A DNA stretch of 64,000 nucleotides from Panicum virgatum (GCF_016808335.1 NC_053142.1:3113802-3177801); one strand, 5' to 3'; positions 33,762-45,859 are shown, counted from the stretch's first letter. Program-made: numbers and translations. Notes: generated by a model from the letters alone, not told the origin.

Positions 33762-36700
33762 TGTAACACCCTAAGTTAAATTTCAATATTTAATAATAAA
33801 ATTAATTGGCTTTATTTAATTTTCTAGGATTTAATTTGCTTAGTCTTGCATTTAATCCAATTTTGTTTCATAAGTAATTAAAATTTTCTCTAGGTTTAAA
33901 CTTGTTGTTGCATTCATGCTGGTGCATGGCTTTATTTTATTTGAATGCATAGGAGTTGAATTCAAATTTTAGTTTGAATTCAAATAGATTTAAGTGGTGT
34001 TTGAAATAGAAAAGAGAAAGGAAAATAGATAAACCAAACCGGACCCAAAACCTAGACAAACCAACCCGGCAACCCGAAGCGGCCCAGCCCGCGTTTCCTT
34101 TCCTTCCCTGGCAGCCCACCTTTTCCCCTCACAGCCCAAGCCAGCTCCTTTTCTTTCCTTCCGCGCGACCCGTGCTCCTCTCCTCCGCTTCAGCCCAGCA
34201 TCGCCGCACGCGTCACCCCGCTCCGTAGCAGCTCCCGCTCCGGCTCAGCCGCGTTCGTGCCCGTGCGGCTGACCAGTGGGCCCCGCTTGTCAGCGTCACC
34301 CTCCCGCAAACCGCGCGCGTGTCGTCTCCAGCGTGGCCGTTCCCCAGCGCGCGGCATGGCCCAGCTTTCCTCTCCACGCTCAGCCCGGACCTGCATGGCA
34401 GCCTGGCTCACGGGATGCGGATAAAATCGGCGTTTCTCCGGAGCCTGGTTTCAGTAATGCAAGATGTTCGCAAGGTGTGAGGTGAAAAAGCTTGTGCGCA
34501 TGCAAATATAGGTAACCAATCAGCATCCGTCAGCAGCTAGGCTAGTTCAATGCAGTGATCCAATCAGGATGGCGTTGCATGCGTTGAGCCTGGGCAGTGG
34601 GAGCCTGGCTCGCAGGCACCGGCCAGGCTCTGCCCAAACGAGAACCAATCAGGCCTCGTCTTCCCCGCGCCCCTGCCTCCGCGTTCCGTGTCCTGTGCTC
34701 GCTCGGCCCCGCTGCCAGCTCGGGCCCACACACCAGCGCCCCGCTCCCCGCACGCGCGTTCGCCGTTGGCCGCACCCCGCTGACAGGCCGAACCCACACG
34801 CCAGGCCCGTCTTTCTCGGCCGCGCAACACCCGCGCAGCAACAGCCCCGGCCGCGAATCACGCCGGGATCACGCCCGCAGAGATCCCCGGCGCCCTTCTT
34901 TTTAGACCCCGGCCTTCCCCCACTGCGCCCATCTTGACACACCACCACGGCCGCCGCCCAGAACCCCAGCACGCCGCTGCCCTTATCCTGCTCCAAGTAG
35001 CAGCAACAGCCCCTCCTTCCCCGTGATCGACATGCGCAGCAGCAAGCCGTCGCTCTCCTGCTCCAAGCACCATTGACTCCTCCCTCAACCTCCAGCACCC
35101 CAATGCGTGACCCCGGCCAGGGCTCCCCAACGGCGGCGTGACGGCTCCCCGCTACAGCTTCCCTCAGCGTGGCGCCCATTCCTCGGCATTGATGCGCGGG
35201 TGCCGTCCCTCCTGACTGCCACCGCTAGCTCCTCCCGACGCAGCCCAGGCCACCGGACTTCAACGAGTTTATCCGTGGAGTCCAGAAGCTCGGGGAGCCT
35301 CTGCAGGGACCACCTCTGCGAGCTCTGCGTCGACCTTGCCGCCAGAAGGAACCGCCGCCGCTCGACGTCGCTCATTGTTGCCGTTCCAGAAAGTCCCAGT
35401 TCAAGCTCTCCACGTCCCGCGATCAGTCCGCGCCGTCGCAGCTTCCCCCAGTGCCCTAGGTGAGATCCCCATGCCGAGAGCTTTCCGTTTTGCCGCTTCC
35501 GGGCGTTTTCCGTGGAGCGTAGAGCGATCTAGGGTTGTAGTATAGAGCTCTGGACACACGTTCATGGAGCCTGCGTTCATCATGTTCTGGTCCTGTTCGT
35601 TGCCATCCAGAGGTAGAAGAAGGCCTGTGAGCCCTTGGATCTAAGATCTACGGTCCATATTAGATGTGATGCATACCCCTTCGTGTGGACCCGGTTCACC
35701 GTAGACCACAGTTCTTTCTTCTCTGGTCCATGGATCCTATAGACTGAGTTCACAGTATAGTACACAACATATCTCCACATGAAGGCTGCTGTATAGATGC
35801 ACTTTTGCAATTCAGACCCTGTCCTTAATTGATATTGCGGCACAACTTTTTTGTGTCATGCTAATATTGCCTTCTAGCTCCCGAATACTTTGTTAATCAC
35901 TGTTTTGACCCTAAACCTTGTACGTAAGACACCCCAGAACATGTTCTGATGCAAAGTTTCGGGTTACTATTCATGCTACAGTATGCCCATTACAGTTTAA
36001 TCCCTGTGATTTGCGCAGTATTTCAGATAAACCCTTGTATCTTATAATGCTTATATCTTTTTATTTATAGCTCCGTTTTTATTGGTTCTTGCGTCCACGC
36101 GATCGTTGTAACGCGTAGAATAGTTCTAGCTTAGTTTTGTTTGCTGTTCTTATGTACTGTTGTACTGTTTCTTAGTGTTTTCTCTTGTTTGCATGTATGT
36201 ATATGATTGTGGACTTGTTTTGGCGTTGCGATCGTGAGTAGATGTTGAGCTACCAGAGAAGCATCAGTACCAGTGCTAAGAGCCATCTTTAGAGTAGTTT
36301 GAGCAGCAGGAGAACTTTTGAGGAAGGCAAGTATAACATGAACAACACCTATCACTTTAAATACATTTTCATACTGCATTTTAATACTGTATGCCTATAA
36401 GGACTTTCCTAGCCACTTTATATCCTTTATATATATCCTTTGGGTTGCATTTTGGTTAGTTGTGCTAGGTGCCGTGCTATAACACACTTGGTCCTTTTTA
36501 ATTAATTTGATTAATGGTATATGCAACTTAATTCTGAGAGTGGCCCTCTGTGTGGCTTGAGTGGCTCACGTCTCGTTAAAATTGGTTTTGTTAGAAATAT
36601 GGTTTAGGGGGCCAGCACGGTGCTTAGTGCTTGGTTGGCCACTCTCCATAAGGATCGGTTCGTAGAGCGACAACCTGGGACAACAGCGCTACCACAAGAC

Positions 36701-37672
36701 TGGAATGAGACGGTCTTGGCTTACTAATTAGATCTTTTTGGTTTGGAGTAACTTACCTGCGGGGCAAGGGTGGTAAGCTTCAATGGTCCCTGCTCCTCCG
36801 GCTTGGTCTGTGCTACGTGCTTGTACCCCTGGAGGTGGGCCCCATCGTCGCCGATCTAACTCTTCGCGGTTACGCCTTACCAACGAGATTCTTTGTAACG
36901 GCCTCGTAGTGAGTTTGCTAGTCATCTCACCTAAGGAAGTGTGATGAACAATTGGTGTAGCTCACGACTTGTGGGTAAAGATGTGCAACCTCTGCAGAGT
37001 GTAAAACTAGTATACTAGCCGTGCTCACGGTCATGAGCGGCCCAGATCCTCCTTTTGATTAGTGGGGTTATCTCCTTCCGACGAGGGAGGTGCCTCTCGG
37101 GGTTACCTTGGTGGTTTCAGTTTGGTTCTCAGTAGTAACATGATTAATTTTGATTAATTACTATGTAACTGGGTTTATGGTAATTTATCAACTTGTAGTA
37201 AATGGCTTTAATAAAATTTTGGCAATACTTAAAAGCTAATGCAGTTGAGTCAGCCAACCTTAGAGTCTCATAGTTTGTGTTATACTTGTTGAGTACAAGT
37301 TGTGTACTCACTCTTGCCTCTTCTCTACTTTTTCCTCTTGGATACTCTACTGCTGCTCAGTTCCTGCCGACACGAGGGAGTTCGCTCAGTGCTACTAGGA
37401 CTACGAGGACTTCTAGGCATTCGTCTCCCAGTCGACGTCCCTGTGGCGCCCTGCTCAGCTTCGGAGAGTTTTTATCGTATTTTGTACTTCGCTTCGGCTG
37501 TATCAGACATTTTGTCATTAATATAATAAATAACATTCGTACTCGCTTTATTATATCTTTTTACCTGATATGTGTTGTGATATACTATTCATTCTGTTGT
37601 ATATATGTGTGACTTGATCCTGGCACGTATATGATTGCTCGGTTTATGTCCTTTTATAAACCGGGTGTTACA
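33762..37672 (+). repeat. Tekay-1 5' LTR (3.9 kb)
   Basis: Very long LTR, matched base for base with few differences by 39758-42570 and more distantly by the LTR at 55463-59157. The GC-rich middle (about 34150-35470) gives many long frames on both strands that are composition artefacts. Confidence 0.93.
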
Positions 37673-37675
37673 GAG

Positions 37676-37688
37676 TGGTATCAGAGCC
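37676..37688 (+). other. Primer binding site of Tekay-1
   Basis: TGGTATCAGAGCC begins 3 bp after the LTR end and is complementary to the 3' end of initiator tRNA-Met. The identical site is at 59161 in Tekay-2. Confidence 0.85.
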
Positions 37689-38881
37689 GTATCGACTGTA
37701 GGACGAAAGCCTAGATAGAACTGGTCGAGTTTTAAGCCTTCTCTCTCAGCCTTGTCTGCTGAAACTATTTTGCTATTACATTCCTTGAAATTCTAAGATT
37801 TTCACTCGTCCTGCCTTGATTTCTTTCTAAAGAATTAGTTTCCGTAGATTCTGGCCTGAAGTAAGTCGACTGACCATCATAGGTATAAGCTAGATGACCC
37901 CTTTATAATAACACGATAGAACGTTCTGCGACGCGTTGTGTTAGTCGAGTTGTGTGTTAAACTCGGCTAAAGTGTAGAATTTGTATGCTTGTTATTATGC
38001 AAATGTTTGATTTGGATTTTTTTGGTTGATTGCATAGTGTAGTTGTTAAACTTGTTCAAATGTAAATCATCTCTTAAGATAAATTTGAATTAATTAATAA
38101 AATGAGTTAGATCGTTGGGGGTAAAACCATCCAGTCTATCCTCCCTACCTTATCATGCCTTGGGCTTCTGTCTTGCTTGTTGAGAAGAAGGATATCGCGA
38201 AGAGGATGTGACATTCCAGGATTCACCGACGAGGACGTCGGTTTCTGTAAGGGGGTAGGGATGTGACACCCCGGCCTACAGATTGTACATGGGAATTCGA
38301 TAATCTCTCAGACGAGGCAGAAGAGTTATTCTATAGTTCTCTTTTTCGGGTTTATGTGACATCTATCTGGAGTTAGCAGCAGTGATGCATGGGTAGCGTT
38401 GTCCAAATAAGATAGAACCTTATATAGTGAGGTTTTCTCTCTTCTTTGACCTTACCAATCTACGCTTCCTTTTATCCCAGCTCAGATGTCGGCAGAACAA
38501 AAAGGCCTTGAAGATAGTGTAATGGGTGATGGTGTTCATGCAACAGTCTCCGTGGAGTAGCCGATGACGTTACAAGATTAGTCTTCGCAAACAACATACC
38601 ATCCGAAGAATGGTGAGAAAGCTTGCCCGTGTTGCCAATTCTACGGCGTCCCTTGTCGTCAAGTTCGCGCGACTGAAGATGAAGCTACAACTAGGAGGAA
38701 CCAGAGGTTGTTCTCCAGTACAAAGAGAAAGAGGTCTCGTCAAGAGCAGCTAGCAGATGATTCCCTTTTCCTTGATGGTCCATCGTTCGATGAGCTATAG
38801 ACCATCCAGAAGAGAAAGGATCATGAGTGCTCTAGAGATACACAGGTAAAGAACCAAGCACTCTATGATTATGTTGATGGG
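37689..38881 (+). other. Tekay-1 leader and unexplained insert
   Basis: 37689-38190 matches the leader of Tekay-2. From about 38205 the two differ. At 38251-38275, gtaagggggtagggatgtgacacccc looks like another element's purine tract joined to an LTR start. At 38485-38880, short frames such as KACPCCQFYGVPCRQVR and a Lys/Arg-rich run are not Tekay gag. The gag capsid present in Tekay-2 at 59728-60560 is absent. Confidence 0.5.
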
Positions 38882-39712
38882 TTGACTATCACTATGAATG
38901 TGATTCAGCCACGCAGCCACAAGGAGTCCAAAAAGCAAGCAGCAGAAATGATGCAAGATGGGATGTTAAGTTCACAGGGAGGTCAACCAAGTAGCCCCAT
39001 TCACCACCACCGCATGTGCTACAAATGCGGGCAAAAAGGTCATTATGCCAAAAGTTGTCCACAAAAGCGCCTGTCACCGGCTCCACCAGCACCTCAGGCT
39101 CCACGGCAGGCAGGACAGCAGGGGCGCCCAGCCCAACCCAGGGCGCCACGACAGGGGAAGGTGAACCACGTGACGGCCGAGTCAGCGGCCGAGGCTCCTA
39201 ACATGGTTATTGGTACATTCATGGTCAACTCTTATCCAGCTACGGTGCTTTTCGATACCGGTGCTACTCATTCTTTCATTTCCAAGTCATTTGCTGAGCA
39301 GCATCGTATACCAGTTTCTTGTATGAGGACAGCTATGGTAATTACCTCACCTGGGGGCCAGATACACACATGCTCTATATGCTCCAGAGTTAGTATTGTC
39401 ATAAGGGGGGCAGAATTCTGCACTGGTTTGATCATCATTGATTCCTCGGGGATAGATGTGATTTTGGGCATTGAGACCCTTACTAGATGGGGAGTCCGTA
39501 TTGATTGTGCTCAGCGGACAGTTCACTTGTCAGCATCTGATGGCCAAGAGGTGACAGTCAGTGCTACAGAGCCTTCTGGTTTTCTTCATCAGATAGAGGC
39601 TAGACCCACGGATGGTATTCGCGTGGTGTCAGAATTCTCGGATGTCTTTTCGGAGGACTTGCCAGAAGAAGGAAGAGGAGTTGATGAAGACATATCCGGA
39701 CCTCTTTGCTAG
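38882..39712 (+). pseudogene. Tekay-1 gag zinc knuckle, protease and pol stub
   Basis: Open for 276 codons. A CCHC knuckle CYKCGQKGHYAKSC at about 39018-39059 is intact. The retropepsin VLFDTGATHSFIS at about 39247 keeps DTG. The frame then follows the start of pol (FSDVFSEDLP) and jumps after about 39663 to out-of-frame sequence that matches the end of pol just before the purine tract. This shows an internal deletion of RT, RNase H and integrase. At 39590-39592 it has CAG where Tekay-2 has TAG. Confidence 0.85.
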
Positions 39713-39757
39713 CCAGCCCAGAATCTCGGGATGAGATTCCTATAAGGGGGTAGGATT

Positions 39758-42590
39758 TGTAACACCCTAAGTTAAATTTCAATATTTAATAATAAAATTA
39801 ATTGGCTTTATTTAATTTTCTAGGATTTAATTTGCTTAGTCTTGCATTTAATCCAATTTTGTTTCATAAGTAATTAAAATTTTCTCTAGGTTTAAACTTG
39901 TTGTTGCATTCATGCTGGTGCATGGCTTTATTTTGTTTGAATGCATAGGAGTTGAATTCAAATTTTAGTTTGAATTCAAATAGATTTAAGTGGTGTTTGA
40001 AATAGAAAAGAGAAAGGAAAATAGATAAACCAAACCGGACCCAAAACCCAGCCAAACCAACCCGGCAACCCGAAGCGGCCCAGCCCGCGTTTCCTTTCCT
40101 TCCCTGGCGGCCCACCTTTTCTCCTCACAGCCCAAGCCAGCTCCTTTTCTTTCCTTCCGCGCGACCCGTGCTCCTCTCCTCCGCTTCAGCCCAGCATCGC
40201 CGCACGCGTCACCCCGCTCCGCAGCAGGTCCCGCTCCGGCTCAGCCGCGTTCGTGCCCGTGCGGCTGACCAGTGGGCCCCGCTTGTCGGCGTCACCATCC
40301 CGCAAACCGCGCGCGCGTCGTCTCCAGCGTGGCCGTTCCCTAGCGCGCGGCATGGCCCAGCTTTCCTCTCCACGCTCAGACCGGACCTGCATGGCGGCCT
40401 GGCTCACGGGATGCGGATAAAATCGGCGTTTCTCCGGAGCCTGGTTTCAGTAATGCAAGATGTCCGCAAGGTGTGAGGTGAAAAAGCTTGTGCGCGTGCA
40501 AATATAGGTAACCAATCAGCATCCGTCAGCAGCTAGGCTAGTTCAATGCAGTGATCCAATCAGGGTGGCGTTGCATGCGTTGAGCCTGGGCAGTGGGAGC
40601 CTGGCTCGCAGGTACCGGCCAGGCTCTGCCCAAACGAGAACCAATCAGGCCTCGTCTTCCCCGCGTCCCTGCCTCCGCGTTCCGTGTCCTGCACTCGCTC
40701 GGCCCCGCTGCCAGCTCGGGCCCACATACCAGCGCCCCGCTCCCCGCACGCACGTTCGCCGTTGGCCGCACCCCGCTGACAGGCCAAACCCACACGCCAG
40801 GCCCGTCTTTCCCGGCCGCGCAACACCCGCGCAGCAACAGCCCCGGCCGCGAATCACGCCGGGATCACGTCCGCAGAGATCCCCGGCGCCCTTCTTTTTA
40901 GACCCCGGCCTCCCCCCACTGCGCCCATCTTGCCACACCACCACGGCCGCCGCCCAGAACCCCAGCACGCCGCTGCCCTTATCCTGCTCCAAGTAGCAGC
41001 AACAACCCCTCCTTCCCCGTGATTGACACGCGCAGCAGCAAGCCGTCGCTCTCCTGCTCCAAGCACCGTTGACTCCTCCCTCAACCTCCAGCACGCGATG
41101 CCCCTGCGAGGCGCTCGACACCCCAACGCGTGACCCCGGCCAGCGCTCCCCGACGGCGGCGTGACGGTTCCCCGCTACAGCTTCCCTCAGCGTGGCGCCC
41201 CTTCCTCGGCGTTGATGCGCGGGTGCCGTCCCTCCTGACTGCCACCACTAGCTCCTCCCGACGCAGCCCAGGCCACCGGACTTCAACGAGTTGATCCGTG
41301 GAGTCCAGAAGCTCGGGGAGCCTCTGCAGGGACCACCTCCGCGAGCTCTGGGTCGACCTTGCCGCCAGAAGGAACCGCCGCCGCTTGACGTCGCTCGTTG
41401 TTGCCATTCCAGGAAGTCCCAGTTCGAGCTCTCCACATCCCGCGATCAGTCCGCGCCGTCGCAGCTTCCCCCAGTGCCCTAGGTGAGATCCCCATGCCGA
41501 GAGCTTTCCGTTTTGCCGCTTCCGGGCGTTTTCCGTGGAGGGTAGAGCGATCTAGGGTTGTAGTAGAGAGCTCTGGACACACGTTCATGGAGCCTGCGTT
41601 CATCATGTTCTGGTCCTGTTCGTTGCCATCCAGAGGTAGAAGAAGGCCTGTGAGCCCTTGGATCTAAGATCTACGGTCCATATTAGATGTGATGCATACC
41701 CCTTCGTGTGGACCCGGTTCACCGTAGACCACAGTTCTTTCTTCTCTGGTCCATGGATCCTATAGACTGAGTTCACAGTACAGTACACAACATATCTCCA
41801 TGTGAAGGCTGCTGTATAGATGCACTTTTGCAATTCAGACCCTGTCCTTAATTGATATTGCGGCACAACTTTTTTGTGTCATGCTAATATTGCCTTCTAG
41901 CTCCCGAATACTTTGTTAATCACTGTTTTGACCCTAAACCTTGTACGTAAGACACCCCAGAACATGTTCTGATGCAAGTTTTCGGGTTACTATTCACGCT
42001 ACAGTATGCCCATTACAGTTTAATCCCTATGATTTGCGCAGTATTTCAGATAAACCCTTGTATCCTATAACGCTTATATCTTTTTATTTATAGCTCCGTT
42101 TTTATGGGTTCTTGCGTCCACGCGATCATTGTAACCCATAGAATAGTTCTAGCTTAGTTTTGTTTGCTGTTCTTATGTACTGTTGTACTGTTTCTTAGTG
42201 TTTTCTCTTGTTTGCATGTATGTATATGATTGTGGACTTGTTTTGGCGTTGCGATCGTGAGTAGACGTTGAGCTACCAGAGAAGCATCAGTACCAGTGCT
42301 AAGAGCCATCTTCAGAGTAGTTTGAGCAGCAGGAGAACTTTTGAGGAAGGCAAGTATAACATGAACAACACCTATCACTTTAAATACATTTTCATACTGC
42401 ATTTTAATACTGTATGCCTATAAGGACTTTCCTAGCCACTTTATATCCTTTATATATATCCTTTGGGTTGCATTTTGGTTAGTTGTGCTAGGTGCCGCGC
42501 TATAACACACTTGGTCCTTTTTAATTAATTTGATTAATGGTATATGCAACTTAATTCTGAGAGTGGCCCGTTTGAGGGGCTCACGTCTCC
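39758..42590 (+). repeat. Tekay-1 3' LTR, truncated
   Basis: Follows the 5' LTR closely to gagagtggccc at 42569; a short shared ggctcacgtctc may extend the match to about 42588. The last 1.1 kb of the LTR is missing, and Gln-rich antisense-ORF sequence follows. A 22-23-bp insertion near 41098-41120 separates it from the 5' LTR. Confidence 0.9.
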
Positions 42591-43915
42591 TGCTGTTGTT
42601 GTTGTTGCTGCTGCTCCCGTGGCTGCCGCTGCTGCTGTTGCTGCCAGAGGGAGCCATCTCTCGGCGGTGATGGTGACGGCGCGGTCACCCCGGAGGACCC
42701 GCGAGGGCCGGAGGCCCGGGAGCTACCCTGGCCCGCGTCCTCAGCGGTCGTCTAACGCTTCACGGCGGACTCCGTGACTGGGGTCCCGTCACCCCTGTGT
42801 AACCTGTGCCGGCCTGCTTCTCCCGACGATGCGCCAGAGCTGCTCCGGGCCTGACTGGGACCACTCGTGGCGACGCTGCCGGCCACGGCCTGCTTGCCCT
42901 TGGCAGTGGGGCTGGACCCCGTGGCGCTCGACATGGCTTGTTCCCCGGACGCACCAGGGATCCGGAGCCCACGGTTCTTGTCACCTCCAGTCTGGTGCGC
43001 TGCCAGCCCACCGTTGTCGAGTGTCGGCAGGGTAGCCAGCACTGCGGTCCTTAGGCGTGAGTCCTCGTAGAGGGGGACGACACCCTGAGGGAGGATCAGG
43101 TGCTCCGGGTTGAAGATTTCCCCGGTCACCGCCCGCACCAGGACCTCCAGGGCTTCCTGGGTCAGGTCGCTCCCCTCTCCGCAGTGGGTCCTGCTGCAAT
43201 CATTGAGACCGGCCAAGCTCCAAGCAGGGCGCGGCCACTGCTTCAGGGGAGCGATCCGGCGCTTCAGGAAGTCCCCGAGCACATGCAGCGATGTTAGGCC
43301 GGTCTCCGCCAGCGACCGGATCTTGCCCAGCACGGGGTCGAAATCCGGAGGCAGGGACGGCTTGGCCCTCCAGGATAGGCGGTTGGAGGCGGCCCCCCCG
43401 CTCGGCATGACCAGGCGCTCGTTGGCTTCGGTTGTGGCGATCACCCACTCCCTGCGCCACTCCTCCCACTTCCCGCCGACGAGTCCGGGGATGTACGTGG
43501 TCCGCAGGTCGCTTCTCGACTAGAAGTAGTACGCCCCCACTTCGTCTTTGCCCTTCCCGGACTTCACCAGGACGAAGAAGTGGCGGAAGAGGATGACGTA
43601 GGGCCGCACCCCCAAGAACATCTCGCACAGGTGCACGAAGATGGCCATCAGGAGGATGGAGTGCGGCGTGAGGTGTTGAAGCTGGAGGCCGAAGTCTTCC
43701 AGCAGCAGCTTGAAGAATGAGGAAATCGGCAGCCCCAAGCCGGTGGAGATGTGCAAGATGAACAGCACAAACTCCCCGGCACGCAGGTTGCCAAGGGGAA
43801 GCGAGCCTACTCGAATCCCCCAAGCAGTCTCCTGTGCACTCCACCCAAGCAGGCGGCGCACAGTGTTCAGCTCCTCCTCAGTCTGGAAACGGCGGGGACG
43901 ACCAAGGGTTGCCAT
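42590..43915 (-). pseudogene. Tat antisense ORF, N-terminal part
   Basis: Minus-strand ATG at 43915 (MATLGRPRRFQTEEELN) opens a protein resembling the 'putative gypsy type transposon' domain (Pfam Transposase_28) found in grass Tat elements, with the conserved-looking LGLPISSFFKLLLEDFG and LCEMFLGVRPYV segments. A TAG at 43520-43522 interrupts it; the same phase continues through IATTEANERLV to a TAG at 42752-42754 and on into a Gln-rich run (about 42590-42655), where the truncated Tekay LTR cuts it. With 32294-33761 this implies one ORF of roughly 900 codons. Function unknown. Confidence 0.8.
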
Positions 43916-44540
43916 TTCGCTACGGAGGCGGGGAGCAATCTACGCAGGAAAGTAAGGTGTGAGGAGGCTCGAAGGCAAAGGGGCGCAAAGGTTGGGAGGA
44001 AGAAGGCGAATGCGGGAAAGTAACCGCGGTATGCGGTTCGTCCCTTTATGAAGCCTAACCCAACAGGCGCGCCTCGAAACCGTCGCTGGAACCCAAGCGA
44101 CGCCCGCAACTGGTGTTAACCGCCCAGTCCATGACAAGGGGGCCCAGGCCCGCCTGTCAGGGAGGGCGGGTAACAAGCAAATGTGCGAAAAGGCGGGATC
44201 TGAACCGTCGCCTGCGTGCGAAGCGAGGCGGAAGCTGAGCTGACGTGCGCACATTAAGTGCTGGCTTGACCAAGCTTTTCGGAAACTGCGCCGGTGATAA
44301 ATATCCCGTTAACTCCGGCTGCAACAATGCTGAGCATCGCGCGCGTGACTAGGTGAACCACTGTGCGTGGGGGCCACGAGTCAGTAAGCCGTTGCGATGT
44401 GACGAGGTAGCAACAACCCGATGGGTGGTCAAAGCCGGTCAAGACCCCTGCAGTAAGAGGCTTCAAGTTATGCAGAGCCAAGTCGCAGTAGTGGCCCCAC
44501 CCGCGGGTTCGTACCTCCCCGAGGAGGGCCCGGGGGCCAC
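43916..44540. other. Spacer between antisense ORF start and Tat 3' LTR
   Basis: No plus-strand gene. It should hold the promoter and 5' UTR of the antisense ORF (no TATA box is obvious) and, at 44521-44540, gaggagggcccgggggccac as the polypurine tract before the 3' LTR. Confidence 0.5.
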
Positions 44541-45622
44541 TGTCGGTACCCTGTAATAGGGATACCCACTTCTACTACAGCAAGGCAATGCTCGCGTAGT
44601 CATCCGTAACTACGCGGTAAAGGGCGGAGCATCCGGGCCCCATGGGTCAGGCCCTTACCTCATCGGGCCAATGGTCCCGGACCCGCTCCCCGATCAGGGA
44701 CGGGTCCGGAGACGCCACGTGTCTCTGAGGAGGGGAAGCTCTGAGCCGATAGCCGAGGCCTCGGAGCCCCCATAGGGGTCCGTGACCTCTCGCGTCCATC
44801 CGAGCCTCCCACGCACGTAGAACCAACATACCGCCGGGGGGGGGGGGGGGGTCTGGAGCCACCACACGTCCCGCAGGCGCAGGCACGAGTCTTCCACTGG
44901 AAGACTCGCCCACCCACCGCATTCAATGTGGGTGATTGAGGCGTGCTCTGCTGCCGCGGCACGCGGGGCAGACTTTGTCAGTCCTCACTTTAGACCGCGT
45001 ATTACCGAGGTACACAGTGAGGCCGCCTGCGCCGCACCCGCGCATAGCCCGTCTGCCGCATTAATTGGATACGACGGCACATCACTTTTCCATCATGCCG
45101 CCTACGCCGCAAGCTACATGGCCCGTTCAGGTATGTGGCAGGCGACGCCGCAAGTTACGCTAGGCGCGGTTTCGACAAGACAGCGCCTGGACATGACGAA
45201 CGGAGGATTCCAGGAGTAGGCAAGGAAATCCAGGAATGAGATCTCCTCCGCCTGCAAAGCCATAATGTATGGACAGTACGTTATCTTGTACTACATTGTT
45301 GGGCCCACCTGTCGGGGACCCAACGGCCATGTACACGCCTCCCTTGAGATATAAAAGGGAGGCGCTCGCTGTACAAGACAAGCTCTCCAGAGCACACTCA
45401 GATGCACGCTGGACTGAGCTCCAAGCTCTTCAAACTCAAGCAATACAGCACACAGTGGACATAGGGTATTACGCTCCGGCGGCCCGAACCACTCTAAACT
45501 GGCTGTGTTCATCGTGTTCTTGAGTGAGATGGAACTAGTCGCTAGCTAACCCCCGAGTACTCACCCTCTGGGCTTAGGCGGGTGCATTCCGCCACCCGGC
45601 TGTGGTTTGCCACACCACGACA
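44541..45622 (+). repeat. Tat 3' LTR
   Basis: This LTR starts TGTCGGTACC and ends CCACGACA. It keeps the hairpin (44886-44908) and TATA box (about 45349) of the 5' copy. The target duplication TGTAT follows. Confidence 0.95.
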
Positions 45623-45627
45623 TGTAT

Positions 45628-45859
45628 GAATTGCTAAGTTATACTTTTCATATTCATCTACTTTACTAACGTTTTTTATTTCTATCCAAAATATTTAAAA
45701 CCACATCTAATGCCGCACTGTCGCACTGACGGTCAAGGAGGGCGGCAGGGGGCCGGCCGTCCCGCAGCCGGGCGGTAGGGTTATAAATCTGTAAATTATG
45801 AAACCAAAAATATATTTCTGTAAAAAACAATTTTGAAAAATATATAAATAAAAAAACGC
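45628..45859. repeat. Long hairpin element, right part
   Basis: This is the inverse of 23140-23530 up to aaaaaaacgc at 45859, and it lacks the CCGCCCGG repeat block of the left arm. With 23140-23783 it forms the element the Tat insertion entered. Confidence 0.7.

Larger units (their letters stand above)
33762..42590 (+). mobile_element. Tekay-type Ty3/gypsy element, deleted, nested in Tat
   Basis: The 5' LTR 33762-37672 starts TGTAACACCC and ends GGGTGTTACA, followed by the tRNA-iMet primer site TGGTATCAGAGCC (37676-37688). The internal region is only about 2.1 kb: a leader, unusual non-gag DNA, a zinc knuckle and protease, and a junction to the last codons of pol. The 3' LTR starts at 39758 after the purine tract ataagggggtagga and is cut off at about 42570-42590. 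The left flank is CCCGG; the right target site is lost with the LTR end. Most of RT, RNase H and integrase is missing. Confidence 0.9.
23785..45622 (+). mobile_element. Ty3/gypsy Tat-lineage LTR retrotransposon, 21.8 kb
   Basis: LTRs of 1,084 and 1,082 bp start TGTCGGTACC and end CCACGACA. The target duplication TGTAT is perfect (23780-23784, 45623-45627). Order inside: PBS 24869, gag, protease, RT, RNase H, a second RNase H, integrase, a repeat-rich spacer, then a long ORF on the opposite strand, and the 3' LTR. The second RNase H and the antisense ORF between pol and the 3' LTR are known traits of the Tat group (RIRE2, Grande and Retand types). About 8.8 kb of the length is a Tekay-type element inserted at 33762. 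At least six in-frame TAGs plus frameshifts make it non-autonomous. Confidence 0.93.

Noticed and set aside
34150..35470. Long overlapping frames on both strands, such as 34569-34937 (+) and 34649-35179 (-)
   Set aside because: They lie in the GC-rich middle of the Tekay LTR, recur with the same noise in the second LTR (40150-41490), have no domain and differ between copies. Composition artefacts.
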